A stretch of DNA of 64,000 nucleotides from Chromobacterium haemolyticum DSM 19808 (GTDB lineage: Bacteria; Pseudomonadota; Gammaproteobacteria; Burkholderiales; Chromobacteriaceae): the NCBI RefSeq assembly GCF_000711885.1, contig NZ_JONK01000006.1, forward strand, positions 186,001 to 250,000. Reading direction: 5' to 3'. Numbering within the stretch: position 1 is the stretch's first letter; each line of letters opens with the position of its first letter. Of this stretch, positions 1 to 7,961 are shown piece after piece. Made by a program: the position numbers and the translations under genes. The notes below the pieces were generated by a model that was not told the DNA's origin, made no database searches, and saw only the letters and a program-made list of their open reading frames with translations.

Positions 1-1
1 C

Positions 2-559
2 GTGCGCCGTATTGAAGCCGTCACCGGCGAAGGCGCCATCGCCCACATCCAGGCTCAGGACGCCTTGCTGAAAGAAGCCGCCGGCGCGCTGAAAGCGCAA
101 ACGCTGGACGAGGTAGCCGTCAAGATCGGCAGCCTGCAGGACAACGTCAAGAACCTGGAAAAAGAGCTGGCCAAGCTCAAGGGCCAATTGGCCGCCTCCG
201 CCGGCGACAGCCTGGCCGACGGCGCAGCCGACGTCAACGGCGTCAAAGTGCTGGCGGTGGAACTGCCGGGCGCGGACAACACCGCCTTGCGCGAAACGCT
301 GGACAAGCTGAAGGACAAGCTGGGCTCCGCCGCCATCGTGCTGGCCGCCAAGGGCGACGGCAAAGTGGCGCTGGTGGCCGGCGTCACCGCCGATCTGACC
401 GCCAAGCTGAAGGCCGGCGAACTGGTCAACTTTGTCGCCCAGCAAGTGGGCGGCAAGGGCGGCGGCCGTCCGGACATGGCCCAAGCCGGCGGCACTCAGC
501 CGGAAAACCTGGCCGCGGCCTTGGCCGGCGTGCAAGCCTGGGTGGCCGGCAAACTCTAA
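2..559 (+). CDS. alaS: Alanyl-tRNA synthetase, C-terminal part (5' end outside window)
   Basis: This is the last 185 residues or so of alanyl-tRNA synthetase, the cytoplasmic enzyme that charges tRNA-Ala. The frame is open from base 2, so the catalytic and editing domains lie upstream of the window. A charged heptad-like stretch (about residues 45-65, [13 protein letters not shown]) is the coiled-coil linker, and the C-Ala domain ends with the family signature [11 protein letters not shown] about 25 residues before the stop. A strong terminator follows 20 bp after the stop, so alaS ends its transcription unit here. Identification rests on the signature and the domain order, and I am confident of it. 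Confidence 0.95.
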   Translation: MRRIEAVTGEGAIAHIQAQDALLKEAAGALKAQTLDEVAVKIGSLQDNVKNLEKELAKLKGQLAASAGDSLADGAADVNGVKVLAVELPGADNTALRETLDKLKDKLGSAAIVLAAKGDGKVALVAGVTADLTAKLKAGELVNFVAQQVGGKGGGRPDMAQAGGTQPENLAAALAGVQAWVAGKL

Positions 560-579
560 GCCGCACGCCACGCTACGAC

Positions 580-607
580 AAAAGACCGCGCAAGCGGTCT
601 TTTTTTT
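580..607 (+). terminator. Rho-independent terminator of alaS
   Basis: A 9-bp perfect stem (581-589 with 594-602), a GCAA tetraloop and a run of T residues follow 20 bp behind the alaS stop codon. Confidence 0.9.
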
Positions 608-674
608 GCCTGCCTTTTGCCAAATGGGCCAAACCGCGCGCATGCTGTAGCGGGACAACGCAGCGGAAACCGCC

Positions 675-1160
675 ATGAACTCGCTCGACACGCTGGAACT
701 GCGCGCGGCGCGCGCCGACGAATTGCCCGCCGTACTGACCTTGATCACCCTCGCCTTCCAACCGCTGGCCGCGCGTTTGCCCAGCCGCCCCACCGCGCTG
801 GACGAGACCGAAGACAGCCTGCGCCAGCGCCTGGATGCAGGGGGACAAGTCTACATCGCCAGCCGGCAGGATACGCCCTTGGCCTGCCTCATCACCGCGC
901 CGCTGAACGCCGCTGCGGTGGAATGCAAACGCGTGTGCACCCACCCGGACTGGCAGGGCCAAGGTCTGGGCAAGCGCCTGATGCTGCACAGCGAAGCCCT
1001 CCTGAAACAACAAGGTCTCATCCGCATCCAGTTGGCCACCCGCGCCAGCATGCCGGCCAATCTGCGCTTTTATCAGGCGCTGGGCTATCGCATCATCGCG
1101 GAAGAGCCTTACCCGACAGGCATTGCCGATCTGCGCATCATTCTGGAAAAACAATTGTAG
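675..1160 (+). CDS. GNAT-family N-acetyltransferase
   Basis: A 161-residue single-domain protein of the Gcn5-related acetyltransferase fold, expected to be cytosolic and to move acetyl from acetyl-CoA to an amine. The acetyl-CoA loop of motif A is visible at about residues 91-103 (CTHPDWQGQGLGKRL, the Q-x-x-G-x-G/A type). The C-terminal N-x-x-F-Y-x-x-x-G-Y motif (LRFYQALGYR, about residues 133-142) is typical of the family. The substrate cannot be read from the sequence. It stands alone between the alaS terminator and another terminator at 1266-1299. The start ATG is the first in frame and begins a typical beta-1 strand. Confidence 0.85.
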   Translation: MNSLDTLELRAARADELPAVLTLITLAFQPLAARLPSRPTALDETEDSLRQRLDAGGQVYIASRQDTPLACLITAPLNAAAVECKRVCTHPDWQGQGLGKRLMLHSEALLKQQGLIRIQLATRASMPANLRFYQALGYRIIAEEPYPTGIADLRIILEKQL

Positions 1161-1264
1161 CCGGCGGACGCGGCTTTCTTGTTCCAAATCAAGGGCGCAA
1201 GAATTACGAAACCCTAATATTAAGAGGCTTTAATTTTGGCTTCTCCTTTTGTTGTTTGCATTTC

Positions 1265-1299
1265 AGCCCTGCTCGCCTCTCCGACCAGGGCGTTTTTTT
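1265..1299 (+). terminator. Probable terminator after the GNAT gene
   Basis: Stem GCCCTG (1266-1271) with CAGGGC (1286-1291), a 14-base loop, then seven T residues. The loop is long but the T-run is good. Confidence 0.6.
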
Positions 1300-1312
1300 G
1301 TGCGCGGACATG

Positions 1313-1334
1313 AAAAAAGGCGGCCCGAGCCGCC
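1313..1334 (-). terminator. Terminator of the TSUP exporter gene
   Basis: Read on the minus strand: stem GGCGGC (1334-1329) with GCCGCC (1324-1319), a 4-base loop and six T residues. It lies 27 bp after the minus-strand stop at 1361. Confidence 0.85.
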
Positions 1335-1360
1335 CAGTTACCGTGAAGCCGCGCCGCGGC

Positions 1361-2131
1361 TCAAAACACCAGCTTGCCCCCTATCACCGCCAACATCACC
1401 GCCAGCGCCGGCCGCAGCCAGCCCTCCGCCAACTGCCGCGTCAGCTTGCTACCCAGCCAGATGCCGGGCAAAGAGCCCGCCAACAGATTAAACAGCAGCG
1501 AGAAATCGACATTTCCAAGCCCGGCATGCCCCAGGCCCGCCACCAGGGTCAGCGGCACCGCGTGAGCGATTTCCGTGCCCACCAGCCGCGAAGTCGGCAA
1601 GGCCGGATACAGCAGGAACAAAGCCAGCGTGCCCAGAGCGCCGGCGCCGATGGAACTAAGCGTCACCAAGACGCCCAGCACCACGCCGGTGGCCACGGTC
1701 AGCCCGACCCGCGGCTCGAACGACAACTCAGCGGCGCCGGAGCGGCCCAGCCAGCGCAGCAGCAAGGGCTTGCCCAGGATGGCGGCGGCGGTCAGCAACA
1801 GCGCCGCGCCCAACACCAGCTTGAACAGAGTGTCCAGCATCTTCTCCGGCAGATGCAGATAAGACAGGCCCGCCAGCACCAACAAGGCCGCCGGCACGCT
1901 GCCGACTGTCAGCCAGCCTGCGATGCGCCAATCAACATGGCCCTGCCGGTGATGCACCGTCACCCCGCCCATCTTGGTCAGGGCCGCGTACAACAGATCA
2001 GTGCCAACCGCGGTGGCCGGAGAAATGCCGAACCACAGCAAGATAGGCGTCATCAAAGAGCCGCCGCCCACACCGGTCAATCCGACAATAAAGCCCACCG
2101 CCAGCCCTGCGATCGCATACCCCCACTCCAT
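1361..2131 (-). CDS. TSUP/TauE-SafE family sulfite or organo-anion exporter
   Basis: A 256-residue inner-membrane protein with about eight hydrophobic segments. The family signature is present twice: the N-terminal GLTGVGGGSLMTPIL (about residues 18-32) and a weaker C-terminal repeat (SSIGAGALGTLALFLLYP). Members of TSUP (TauE/SafE/YfcA) export sulfite, sulfoacetate or other sulfur-containing organic anions. Nothing nearby fixes the substrate here, so only the family is called. AAGGAG lies just upstream of the start ATG. The gene is monocistronic, with a terminator at 1313-1334. A short dyad (GTTTCA/TGAAAC, about 2178-2208) with TA-rich sequence between the arms lies in its promoter region. 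Confidence 0.85.
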   Translation of the reverse strand: MEWGYAIAGLAVGFIVGLTGVGGGSLMTPILLWFGISPATAVGTDLLYAALTKMGGVTVHHRQGHVDWRIAGWLTVGSVPAALLVLAGLSYLHLPEKMLDTLFKLVLGAALLLTAAAILGKPLLLRWLGRSGAAELSFEPRVGLTVATGVVLGVLVTLSSIGAGALGTLALFLLYPALPTSRLVGTEIAHAVPLTLVAGLGHAGLGNVDFSLLFNLLAGSLPGIWLGSKLTRQLAEGWLRPALAVMLAVIGGKLVF

Positions 2132-2439
2132 AAAACCCGCTCCTTGGCCGCGCCATTCGATAGCGGGATGCTACGCCAGTTTCATATAACGATTTATACC
2201 GTTTTGAAACAACATTATTCGAAAAGTGATTTACCTCAAAGACTTGCTTCAACCGCCCTCCGAATCATGCTGCGGTAACATCGCGCCGGTAGCGTGAAAA
2301 GGCGGAGACGGCAAGCAAACGCAACTTTTGCTTCTAACCGTAACCAAGCAGGGCTTTACAAATCTTCAAAATAGCGTCAATGTCAAAGGGTCAGGGTTTG
2401 CCCTGGCCTCACACAAGTACGTGACCGAGAGGTGCAAGG

Positions 2440-2631
2440 ATGATGACTTCCCGTATTCCTCTGAGTGTTCGCAGAAAGCAGGCTAGAGACCAGCACGAGA
2501 GTTTTCTCTATGCAGTTGCAAAGCCTCAGTTGAGTGATGCTGAGAGGTCGCGCCAGCAGAAAGTGCGCCAACGCGCACATGATCGGGACGATGCCCGGTT
2601 CCTGGCCGACCGCTGCGACGACCTGTTCTGA
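2440..2631 (+). CDS. Possible small basic/acidic protein, 63 aa
   Basis: A 63-codon frame opened by ATGATG, 6 bases behind a purine-rich GAGAGGTG (2427-2434). The product is hydrophilic, rich in Arg/Gln in the middle and ends DDLF. It has no membrane segment, and I do not recognise it. A GGCGGA-ttt-CCGCC hairpin lies close behind the stop. The Shine-Dalgarno-like sequence and isolation in a large gap support it. The short length and arginine-rich composition, usual in spurious frames of GC-rich DNA, count against it. Confidence 0.3.
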   Translation: MMTSRIPLSVRRKQARDQHESFLYAVAKPQLSDAERSRQQKVRQRAHDRDDARFLADRCDDLF

Positions 2632-2896
2632 ACACCCGCCCGGCGGATTTCCGCCTCATGACGGCTAGCGACCCAGCCTGACGCCAGGCCGCAGCCCTAC
2701 TCGCTTGCAAGCCGCGGCGCTGCATCTGTTCTGCGCCGCAGCTTTACTGTTTTTCCTCTTTCCCCGCTACCACCCCCGCCAGGCCACTGCCAGCAAGCCG
2801 TGTGCGCTCCCTAGACTCATCCCCGCGTATAAAAAAAATCCGTTTTCCCGCCCAAATCTGGCTTGAAATGAAATAAAGGCCAGTTTTTCAAACATT

Positions 2897-2913
2897 TTTA
2901 TACGATTTTTATC
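2897..2913 (+). promoter_or_regulatory. KdpE-like operator
   Basis: TTTATA (2897-2902), a 5-bp spacer and TTTATC (2908-2913). From memory, the E. coli kdpFABC operator has half-sites TTTATA and TTTACA, also 5 bp apart. The site is centred about 70 bp upstream of the start predicted from the -35/-10 pair below, the distance seen in E. coli, and kdpE itself is in the window. Confidence 0.6.
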
Positions 2914-2939
2914 CGCTACCATGGGGTTTTGTCGGGTTT

Positions 2940-2968
2940 TTGACGTGCGCTTGCGTACCTTCTCATTA
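2940..2968 (+). promoter_or_regulatory. Candidate kdp promoter (-35/-10)
   Basis: TTGACG (2940-2945), a 17-bp spacer and a weak -10 TCATTA (2963-2968). A weak -10 fits an activator-dependent promoter. Transcription would start near 2975, just before the first small reading frame. Confidence 0.45.
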
Positions 2969-2989
2969 CTGATTCGAATGGAGATTTTC

Positions 2990-3085
2990 ATGATGGATGC
3001 CGTCTATCTGGGACTCGTCCTGCTGTTTGGCGCGCTGAGCTACGGCTTTGTCGTCGGCTGCCAACACCTGGGAGAAAAGAAATGA
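2990..3085 (+). CDS. Small membrane peptide upstream of kdpF, 31 aa
   Basis: A 31-codon frame with a GGAG-type ribosome site (GAATGGAGATTTTC, start ATG at 2990). It encodes one hydrophobic helix (about residues 5-23, VYLGLVLLFGALSYGFVVG) followed by C-Q-H-L-G-E-K-K. Its TGA overlaps the kdpF start by ATGA, so the two are translationally coupled. The layout (acidic N-terminus, one helix, short polar tail with Cys) resembles small proteins that I recall upstream of kdpF in other proteobacteria. A structural or regulatory role in the Kdp complex is only an inference. It is too short for most gene callers. Confidence 0.65.
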   Translation: MMDAVYLGLVLLFGALSYGFVVGCQHLGEKK

Positions 3086-3171
3086 GCGTCTGGTATCTGC
3101 TTAGCGCGCTGATCGCGCTGGGCCTGCTTGGCTATCTGATCTACGCACTGCTTAAGCCGGAGAATTTTTAA
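3082..3171 (+). CDS. kdpF: KdpF, small subunit of the K+-transporting ATPase
   Basis: A 29-residue peptide (begins [19 protein letters not shown], ends ALLKPENF), nearly all one transmembrane helix. It matches KdpF in length, in the L-x-x-Y-L-x-Y-A-L-L core and in the E-x-F end. KdpF sits in the membrane at the KdpA/KdpB interface and stabilises the KdpFABC complex. Its start overlaps the stop of the upstream peptide, and kdpA begins 3 bp after its stop, which is the standard kdp operon order. Confidence 0.9.
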   Translation: MSVWYLLSALIALGLLGYLIYALLKPENF

Positions 3172-3173
3172 TC

Positions 3174-4997
3174 ATGTTCGCCAATTTCATCGGCTCGGCC
3201 GCACCCTTGCAGCTGGGCTTGTTCCTGCTGGTGCTGCTGGCGCTGGCCTGGCCCCTGGGCGCCTATATCGCCCGTGTGATGCAGGGCGACAACGTCGGCC
3301 CCCTGCGCCTGTTCGCGCCGCTGGAGCGCGGTTTCTACCGGCTGGCCGGCGTCAAGCAGGACGAAGACATGGGCTGGCGCGGCTATGCCGTGGCGCTGCT
3401 CTTGTTCAACGTGCTGGGCGCGCTGGCGCTGTACCTGTTGCAACGCGTGCAGGGCTGGCTGCCTTTCAACCCGCAGGGCATGGGCGCGGTGGCGCCGGAC
3501 TCCGCGTTCAACACCGCGATTTCCTTCATCACCAACACCAACTGGCAAGGCTATGGCGGCGAATCCACCATGGGCTATCTGGTGCAGATGCTGGGCCTGA
3601 CGGTGCAGAACTTCCTGTCCGCCGCCACCGGCGCGGCGGTGGTGCTGGCGCTGGTGCGCGGCTTCGCCCGTCACAGCTCGGCCAAGATCGGCAACTTCTG
3701 GGTGGACGTCACCCGCTTCACTCTCTACGTGCTGCTGCCGCTGTCCTTCGTGTTCGCGCTGGTGTTCAGCCAGCAGGGCATGATCCAGAACCTGTCCGCC
3801 TATAAAGACGTGCAGACGGTGGAGACCACCCATTACCAGCAGCCCAAGACCGATGCCCAGGGCAATGCGGTCAATGGCGCCGACGGCAAGCCGGTGATGG
3901 TGGACGCCAGCACGCAGAAACAGACGCTGCCTATGGGGCCGGTGGCCTCGCAGGAGGCGATCAAGCTGCTGGGCACCAATGGCGGCGGCTTCTTCAACGC
4001 CAACTCCGCGCATCCGTTCGAAAACCCCACCCCGCTGACCAACTTCCTGCAAAGCCTGGCCATCTTCCTGATCCCGGCCGCGCTGTGCTTCATGTTCGGC
4101 CGGATGGTGGGCGACCAACGCCAGGGCTGGGCCATCATCGCCGCGATGACGGTGATGTTCGCCTGCGCGGTGGTGGTGGAAACCGGCGCCGAGCAAGCCG
4201 GCGTGCCGCAGTTCAGCACCCTTGGCATAGACCAGCAGGCCAGCCATCTGCAGGCCGGCGGCAATATGGAAGGCAAGGAAACTCGTTTCGGCATCATCGA
4301 CACCTCCTTGTTCATCGCGGTGACCACCTCCGCCTCCTGCGGCGCGGTCAACGCCATGCACGATTCCTTGACCCCCATAGGCGGCCTGGTGCCCACCTTC
4401 CTGATGCAACTGGGCGAGGTGGTGTTCGGCGGCGTCGGTTCCGGCCTGTACGGCATGCTGATCTTCGCCATCCTGGCGGTGTTCATCGCCGGCCTGATGG
4501 TGGGCCGCACGCCGGAATACCTGGGCAAGAAGATAGAAACCTACGAGATGAAGATGACGGCAATCACCATTCTGGTGACTCCGGTGCTGGTGCTGACGCT
4601 GACCGCCGTCGCGGTGCTGGCCGCCTCCGGCAAGGCCGGCATCCTCAACCCCGGCGCGCACGGTTTCAGCGAGGTGCTGTACGCCTTCACATCGGCCGCC
4701 AATAACAATGGCAGCGCCTTTGCCGGCCTGTCCGCCAACACGCCTTTCTACAACATCGCCACCGGCGTGGCCATGTTCTTCGGCCGCTTTTTCATGATCG
4801 TGCCCATCCTGGCCATCGCCGGATCGCTGGCCGCCAAGAAGCGTCTGGCCGTCAACGGCGGCACCCTGCCCACTCACGGCCCGCTGTTCGTGGTGCTGCT
4901 GATAGGCACCGTGTTGCTGGTGGGCGCGCTCAACTATGTTCCCGCGCTGGCGCTGGGCCCGGTCGTCGAGCAGTTGCAGATGATCAACGGCCGCTGA
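3174..4997 (+). CDS. kdpA: KdpA, K+-binding and channel-like subunit of the Kdp ATPase
   Basis: A 607-residue polytopic inner-membrane protein, homologous to K+ channels, that forms the selectivity filter and K+ path of KdpFABC. The filter-region signatures are [16 protein letters not shown] (about residues 122-137), [20 protein letters not shown] (about 266-285), [14 protein letters not shown] (about 383-396) and the fourth-domain [12 protein letters not shown]. It is about 50 residues longer than E. coli KdpA (557). The extra sequence is a hydrophilic loop at about residues 210-250 ([20 protein letters not shown]), a common variation. It lies in the operon kdpF-A-B-C, with kdpB about 20 bp downstream. 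Confidence 0.97.
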   Translation: MFANFIGSAAPLQLGLFLLVLLALAWPLGAYIARVMQGDNVGPLRLFAPLERGFYRLAGVKQDEDMGWRGYAVALLLFNVLGALALYLLQRVQGWLPFNPQGMGAVAPDSAFNTAISFITNTNWQGYGGESTMGYLVQMLGLTVQNFLSAATGAAVVLALVRGFARHSSAKIGNFWVDVTRFTLYVLLPLSFVFALVFSQQGMIQNLSAYKDVQTVETTHYQQPKTDAQGNAVNGADGKPVMVDASTQKQTLPMGPVASQEAIKLLGTNGGGFFNANSAHPFENPTPLTNFLQSLAIFLIPAALCFMFGRMVGDQRQGWAIIAAMTVMFACAVVVETGAEQAGVPQFSTLGIDQQASHLQAGGNMEGKETRFGIIDTSLFIAVTTSASCGAVNAMHDSLTPIGGLVPTFLMQLGEVVFGGVGSGLYGMLIFAILAVFIAGLMVGRTPEYLGKKIETYEMKMTAITILVTPVLVLTLTAVAVLAASGKAGILNPGAHGFSEVLYAFTSAANNNGSAFAGLSANTPFYNIATGVAMFFGRFFMIVPILAIAGSLAAKKRLAVNGGTLPTHGPLFVVLLIGTVLLVGALNYVPALALGPVVEQLQMINGR

Positions 4998-5019
4998 GCC
5001 TGACGGGAGGATGCAGAAA

Positions 5020-7131
5020 ATGAACAATATCAATCATTCCAATATCCAGCCCGCTCAAGCGGGCCACCGGAGCGCGGCCAAGTCCATGCTGGACCCCAGC
5101 CTGGTGAAACCGGCCATCGTCGACTCCTTCAAGAAACTGTCGCCGCGCACCCAGTGGCGCAATCCGGTGATGTTCGTCGTCTACATCGGCAGCATCCTGA
5201 CCAGCGCGCTGTGGGTTCAGTCGCTGGCCGGCCAGGGCGAGGCGCCGTCCGGCTTCATCCTGGCGGTGGCGCTGTGGCTGTGGTTCACCGTGCTGTTCGC
5301 CAACTTCGCCGAAGCGCTGGCCGAAGGCCGCAGCAAGGCCCAGGCGGCCAGCTTGCGCTCCGCCAAGAAAAACGTGGTGGCCAAGAAGCTGTCCGGCCCT
5401 AGCCACGACGCCGGCAAGACCGTGATCGACGGCAGCAGCCTGCGCAAGGGAGATTACGCGCTGGTGGAAGCCGGCGACGTGATCCCGGTGGACGGCGAGG
5501 TGATCGAAGGCGTGGCCTCGGTGGACGAGTCCGCGATCACCGGCGAATCCGCGCCCGTGATCCGCGAGGCCGGCGGAGACTTCTCCTCGGTCACCGGCGG
5601 CACCCGCGTGCTGTCCGACTGGATCGTGGTGCGCATCAGCGTCAATCCGGGCGAAACCTTCCTCGACCGCATGATTGCGATGGTGGAAGGCGCCAAGCGC
5701 CAGAAAACTCCGAACGAGATCGCGCTGACCATCCTGCTGGTGGCGCTGACCATCGTGTTCCTGGTGGTCACCGTCACCCTGCTGCCCTTCTCGCTGTTCA
5801 GCGTGGAAGCGGCCAAAGCCGGCTCGCCGATCACCATCACCACCCTGGTGGCCTTGCTGGTCTGCCTGATCCCCACCACCATCGGCGGCCTCTTGTCCGC
5901 CATCGGCGTGGCCGGCATGAGCCGGATGATGGGCGCCAATGTAATCGCCACCTCCGGCCGCGCGGTGGAAGCCGCCGGCGATGTGGACGTGCTGCTGTTG
6001 GACAAGACAGGCACCATCACCCTGGGCAACCGTCAGGCCTCCACCTTCATCCCGGCTCCCGGCGTCAGCGAGCAGGCGCTGGCGGACGCCGCGCAACTGG
6101 CCTCGCTGGCCGACGAAACCCCGGAAGGCCGCAGCATCGTGGTGCTGGCCAAAAAACAGTTCAATCTGCGTCAGCGCGAACTGGCCAGCCATGAAGCCGT
6201 ATTCATCCCCTTCACCGCGCAAACGCGGATGAGCGGCATAGACTACGACAGCCGCCAGATCCGCAAGGGCGCCATCGACGCCATCCGCCGCCATATCGCC
6301 GATCAGGGCGGCCAGTTCCCGGACGCGCTGGCCAAGAGCGCCGATGACGTGGCGCGCCGCGGCTCCACTCCGCTCTTGGTGGCGGAAGGCAACCGCGCCT
6401 TGGGCGTGATCGAGCTGAAGGACATCGTCAAGGGCGGCATCAAGGAGCGTTTCGCCGAGCTGCGCCAGATGGGCATCAAGACGGTGATGATCACCGGCGA
6501 CAACCCGCTGACCGCCGCCGCCATCGCCGCCGAGGCCGGCGTGGACGACTACCTGGCCGAGGCCACGCCGGAGGCCAAGCTCAAGCTGATCCGCAGCCAC
6601 CAGGCCGAGGGCAAGCTGGTGGCGATGACCGGCGACGGCACCAACGACGCGCCGGCGCTGGCCCAGGCCGACGTGGCTGTGGCGATGAACACCGGCACCC
6701 AGGCGGCCAAGGAAGCCGGCAATATGGTGGACCTGGACTCCAACCCCACCAAGCTGATCGAGATCGTGGAAATCGGCAAGCAGATGCTGATGACGCGCGG
6801 CTCGCTGACCACCTTCTCCATCGCCAACGACGTGGCCAAGTACTTCGCCATCATTCCGGCCGCTTTCGCCAGCACTTACCCGCAATTGAACGCGCTGAAC
6901 GTGATGGGCCTGAACAGCCCGGCCTCGGCCATCATGTCGGCGGTGATCTTCAACGCCGTCATCATCGTGTTCCTGATCCCGCTGGCGCTGAAGGGCGTCA
7001 AATACCAAGCCAAGAGCGCGGCGGAGCTGCTGCGCGGCAACCTGCTGATCTATGGCCTGGGCGGGCTGCTGGTGCCCTTCGCCGGCATCAAGCTGATCGA
7101 CATGCTGCTGGGCGCGCTGGGCCTGGTATGA
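5020..7131 (+). CDS. kdpB: KdpB, P-type ATPase subunit of the Kdp K+ pump
   Basis: The 703-residue catalytic subunit that hydrolyses ATP to drive K+ into the cell. The phosphorylation site is D328 in DKTGTIT, the actuator loop TGES begins at residue 174 (its Ser is the residue phosphorylated to inhibit the E. coli pump), and the hinge motif GDGTNDAP begins at 538. The frame also opens at ATG 5011, but GGGAGG (5005-5010) is only a base or two from that ATG and ideally placed for ATG 5020, so 5020 is preferred. The stop overlaps an ATGA that could also open kdpC. Confidence 0.96.
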   Translation: MNNINHSNIQPAQAGHRSAAKSMLDPSLVKPAIVDSFKKLSPRTQWRNPVMFVVYIGSILTSALWVQSLAGQGEAPSGFILAVALWLWFTVLFANFAEALAEGRSKAQAASLRSAKKNVVAKKLSGPSHDAGKTVIDGSSLRKGDYALVEAGDVIPVDGEVIEGVASVDESAITGESAPVIREAGGDFSSVTGGTRVLSDWIVVRISVNPGETFLDRMIAMVEGAKRQKTPNEIALTILLVALTIVFLVVTVTLLPFSLFSVEAAKAGSPITITTLVALLVCLIPTTIGGLLSAIGVAGMSRMMGANVIATSGRAVEAAGDVDVLLLDKTGTITLGNRQASTFIPAPGVSEQALADAAQLASLADETPEGRSIVVLAKKQFNLRQRELASHEAVFIPFTAQTRMSGIDYDSRQIRKGAIDAIRRHIADQGGQFPDALAKSADDVARRGSTPLLVAEGNRALGVIELKDIVKGGIKERFAELRQMGIKTVMITGDNPLTAAAIAAEAGVDDYLAEATPEAKLKLIRSHQAEGKLVAMTGDGTNDAPALAQADVAVAMNTGTQAAKEAGNMVDLDSNPTKLIEIVEIGKQMLMTRGSLTTFSIANDVAKYFAIIPAAFASTYPQLNALNVMGLNSPASAIMSAVIFNAVIIVFLIPLALKGVKYQAKSAAELLRGNLLIYGLGGLLVPFAGIKLIDMLLGALGLV

Positions 7132-7151
7132 GCACTGAAAGGAAAAACCAA

Positions 7152-7727
7152 ATGAAACTGTTACGTCCCCTGCTGGTGGTGTTTGGCGGCCTGACCCTGA
7201 TCACCGGCCTCGCCTACCCGCTGCTCACCACCGGAGCGGCCCAGGCGCTGTTTCCGTTCCAGGCCAATGGCAGCCTGATCGAGCGCGACGGCAAGATCGT
7301 CGGCTCGCGGCTGATAGGCCAGAACTTCAGCGGCCCGCAATATTTCTGGGGTCGCCCATCCGCCACCGGTCCAATGCCGTACAATGCCGGCGGGTCCAGC
7401 GGCTCTAACCTGGGCCCCACCAACCCGGCGCAGCTGGACTCGGTGAAAGCCAATGTGGCGCGCATCCGCGCCGCCCACCCGGCGCAAAGCGGCCCGGTGC
7501 CGGTCGACCTAGTCACCGCTTCGGCCAGCGGCCTGGATCCGGAAATTTCCGCCGCCGCGGCTTTCTACCAGTTGGAACGCGTCGCCGCCGCCCGCAAGAT
7601 GGAGCCGGCCGCGCTGCGCAAGCTAGTGGAAAGCCGGGTGATAGGCGAAACCTTCGGCTTGCTTGGCGAGCCGCGCGTCAATGTGCTGGAATTGAATCTG
7701 GCGCTGGACCAGGCCGCCAAAGCCTGA
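7152..7727 (+). CDS. kdpC: KdpC, accessory subunit of the Kdp K+ pump
   Basis: A 191-residue protein with one N-terminal membrane helix (about residues 5-27) and a periplasmic domain. Family motifs are [48 protein letters not shown] and the C-terminal [10 protein letters not shown]. KdpC is essential for the KdpFABC pump. A start at 7128 (overlapping kdpB) is possible. AAAGGA at about 7138-7143, the MKLLRPLL beginning and a length near the 190 residues of E. coli KdpC favour 7152. A large hairpin and a repeat element separate it from kdpD. Confidence 0.95.
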   Translation: MKLLRPLLVVFGGLTLITGLAYPLLTTGAAQALFPFQANGSLIERDGKIVGSRLIGQNFSGPQYFWGRPSATGPMPYNAGGSSGSNLGPTNPAQLDSVKANVARIRAAHPAQSGPVPVDLVTASASGLDPEISAAAAFYQLERVAAARKMEPAALRKLVESRVIGETFGLLGEPRVNVLELNLALDQAAKA

Positions 7728-7736
7728 TCAACCTTC

Positions 7737-7782
7737 GGCGCCGGGGGCGCAGCGAGGCTTGCTCCGCCTCGTCCCCGGCGCC
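7737..7782 (+). terminator. Large stem-loop between kdpC and kdpD
   Basis: A 10-bp perfect outer stem (7737-7746 with 7773-7782) and an inner stem CGAGGC/GCCTCG (7753-7758 with 7766-7771) lie 10 bp after the kdpC stop. There is no T-run, so it may attenuate transcription, protect the kdpFABC mRNA 3' end, or need Rho. Confidence 0.5.
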
Positions 7783-7795
7783 GATGAATGAATAA

Positions 7796-7945
7796 GAGCG
7801 TGTTTACGATCTAGCGGGCTAGAGCGAGACAAGGCGTTGCGGCTGAGAAAGCGGAATGCGCAAGTGGCACGTGAGCATTTCCAGGACGATTTCAACGCCC
7901 TTTTCCATCCATCATGCCGACGCGCGGCAGATCGTAAACAGGCGC
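7796..7945 (+). repeat. Family A palindromic element (MITE-like), copy 1, complete
   Basis: 150 bp with terminal inverted repeats GAGCGTGTTTACGATCT / AGATCGTAAACAGGCGC (15 of 17 pair), flanked by TAA at 7793-7795 and TAA at 7946-7948. It ends 16 bp before kdpD and leaves kdpD without an obvious Shine-Dalgarno sequence. Confidence 0.8.
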
Positions 7946-7961
7946 TAAACAAAGCTCGCAT

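Larger units (their letters stand above)
2132..2989. other. 858-bp intergenic region between the TSUP gene and kdp
   Basis: This region holds the divergent promoter of the TSUP gene, one weak small reading frame (2440-2631), a GC hairpin at 2714-2739 followed by a T-rich tract (possible weak terminator), and the AT-rich kdp control region (about 2820-2970). I see no RNA gene or mobile element in it. Confidence 0.6.

Noticed and set aside
617-2278. 553-codon frame across the GNAT and TSUP genes
   Set aside because: It overlaps two clear genes and two terminators, and its Arg/Gln/His-rich product has no recognisable domain.
3168-5033. Long minus-strand open frame opposite kdpA (and similar His/Gln/Gly-rich frames opposite kdpB, kdpD, narG, narH, cstA)
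   Set aside because: They mirror strong plus- or minus-strand genes in GC-rich DNA, have the biased composition of shadow frames and no family motifs.
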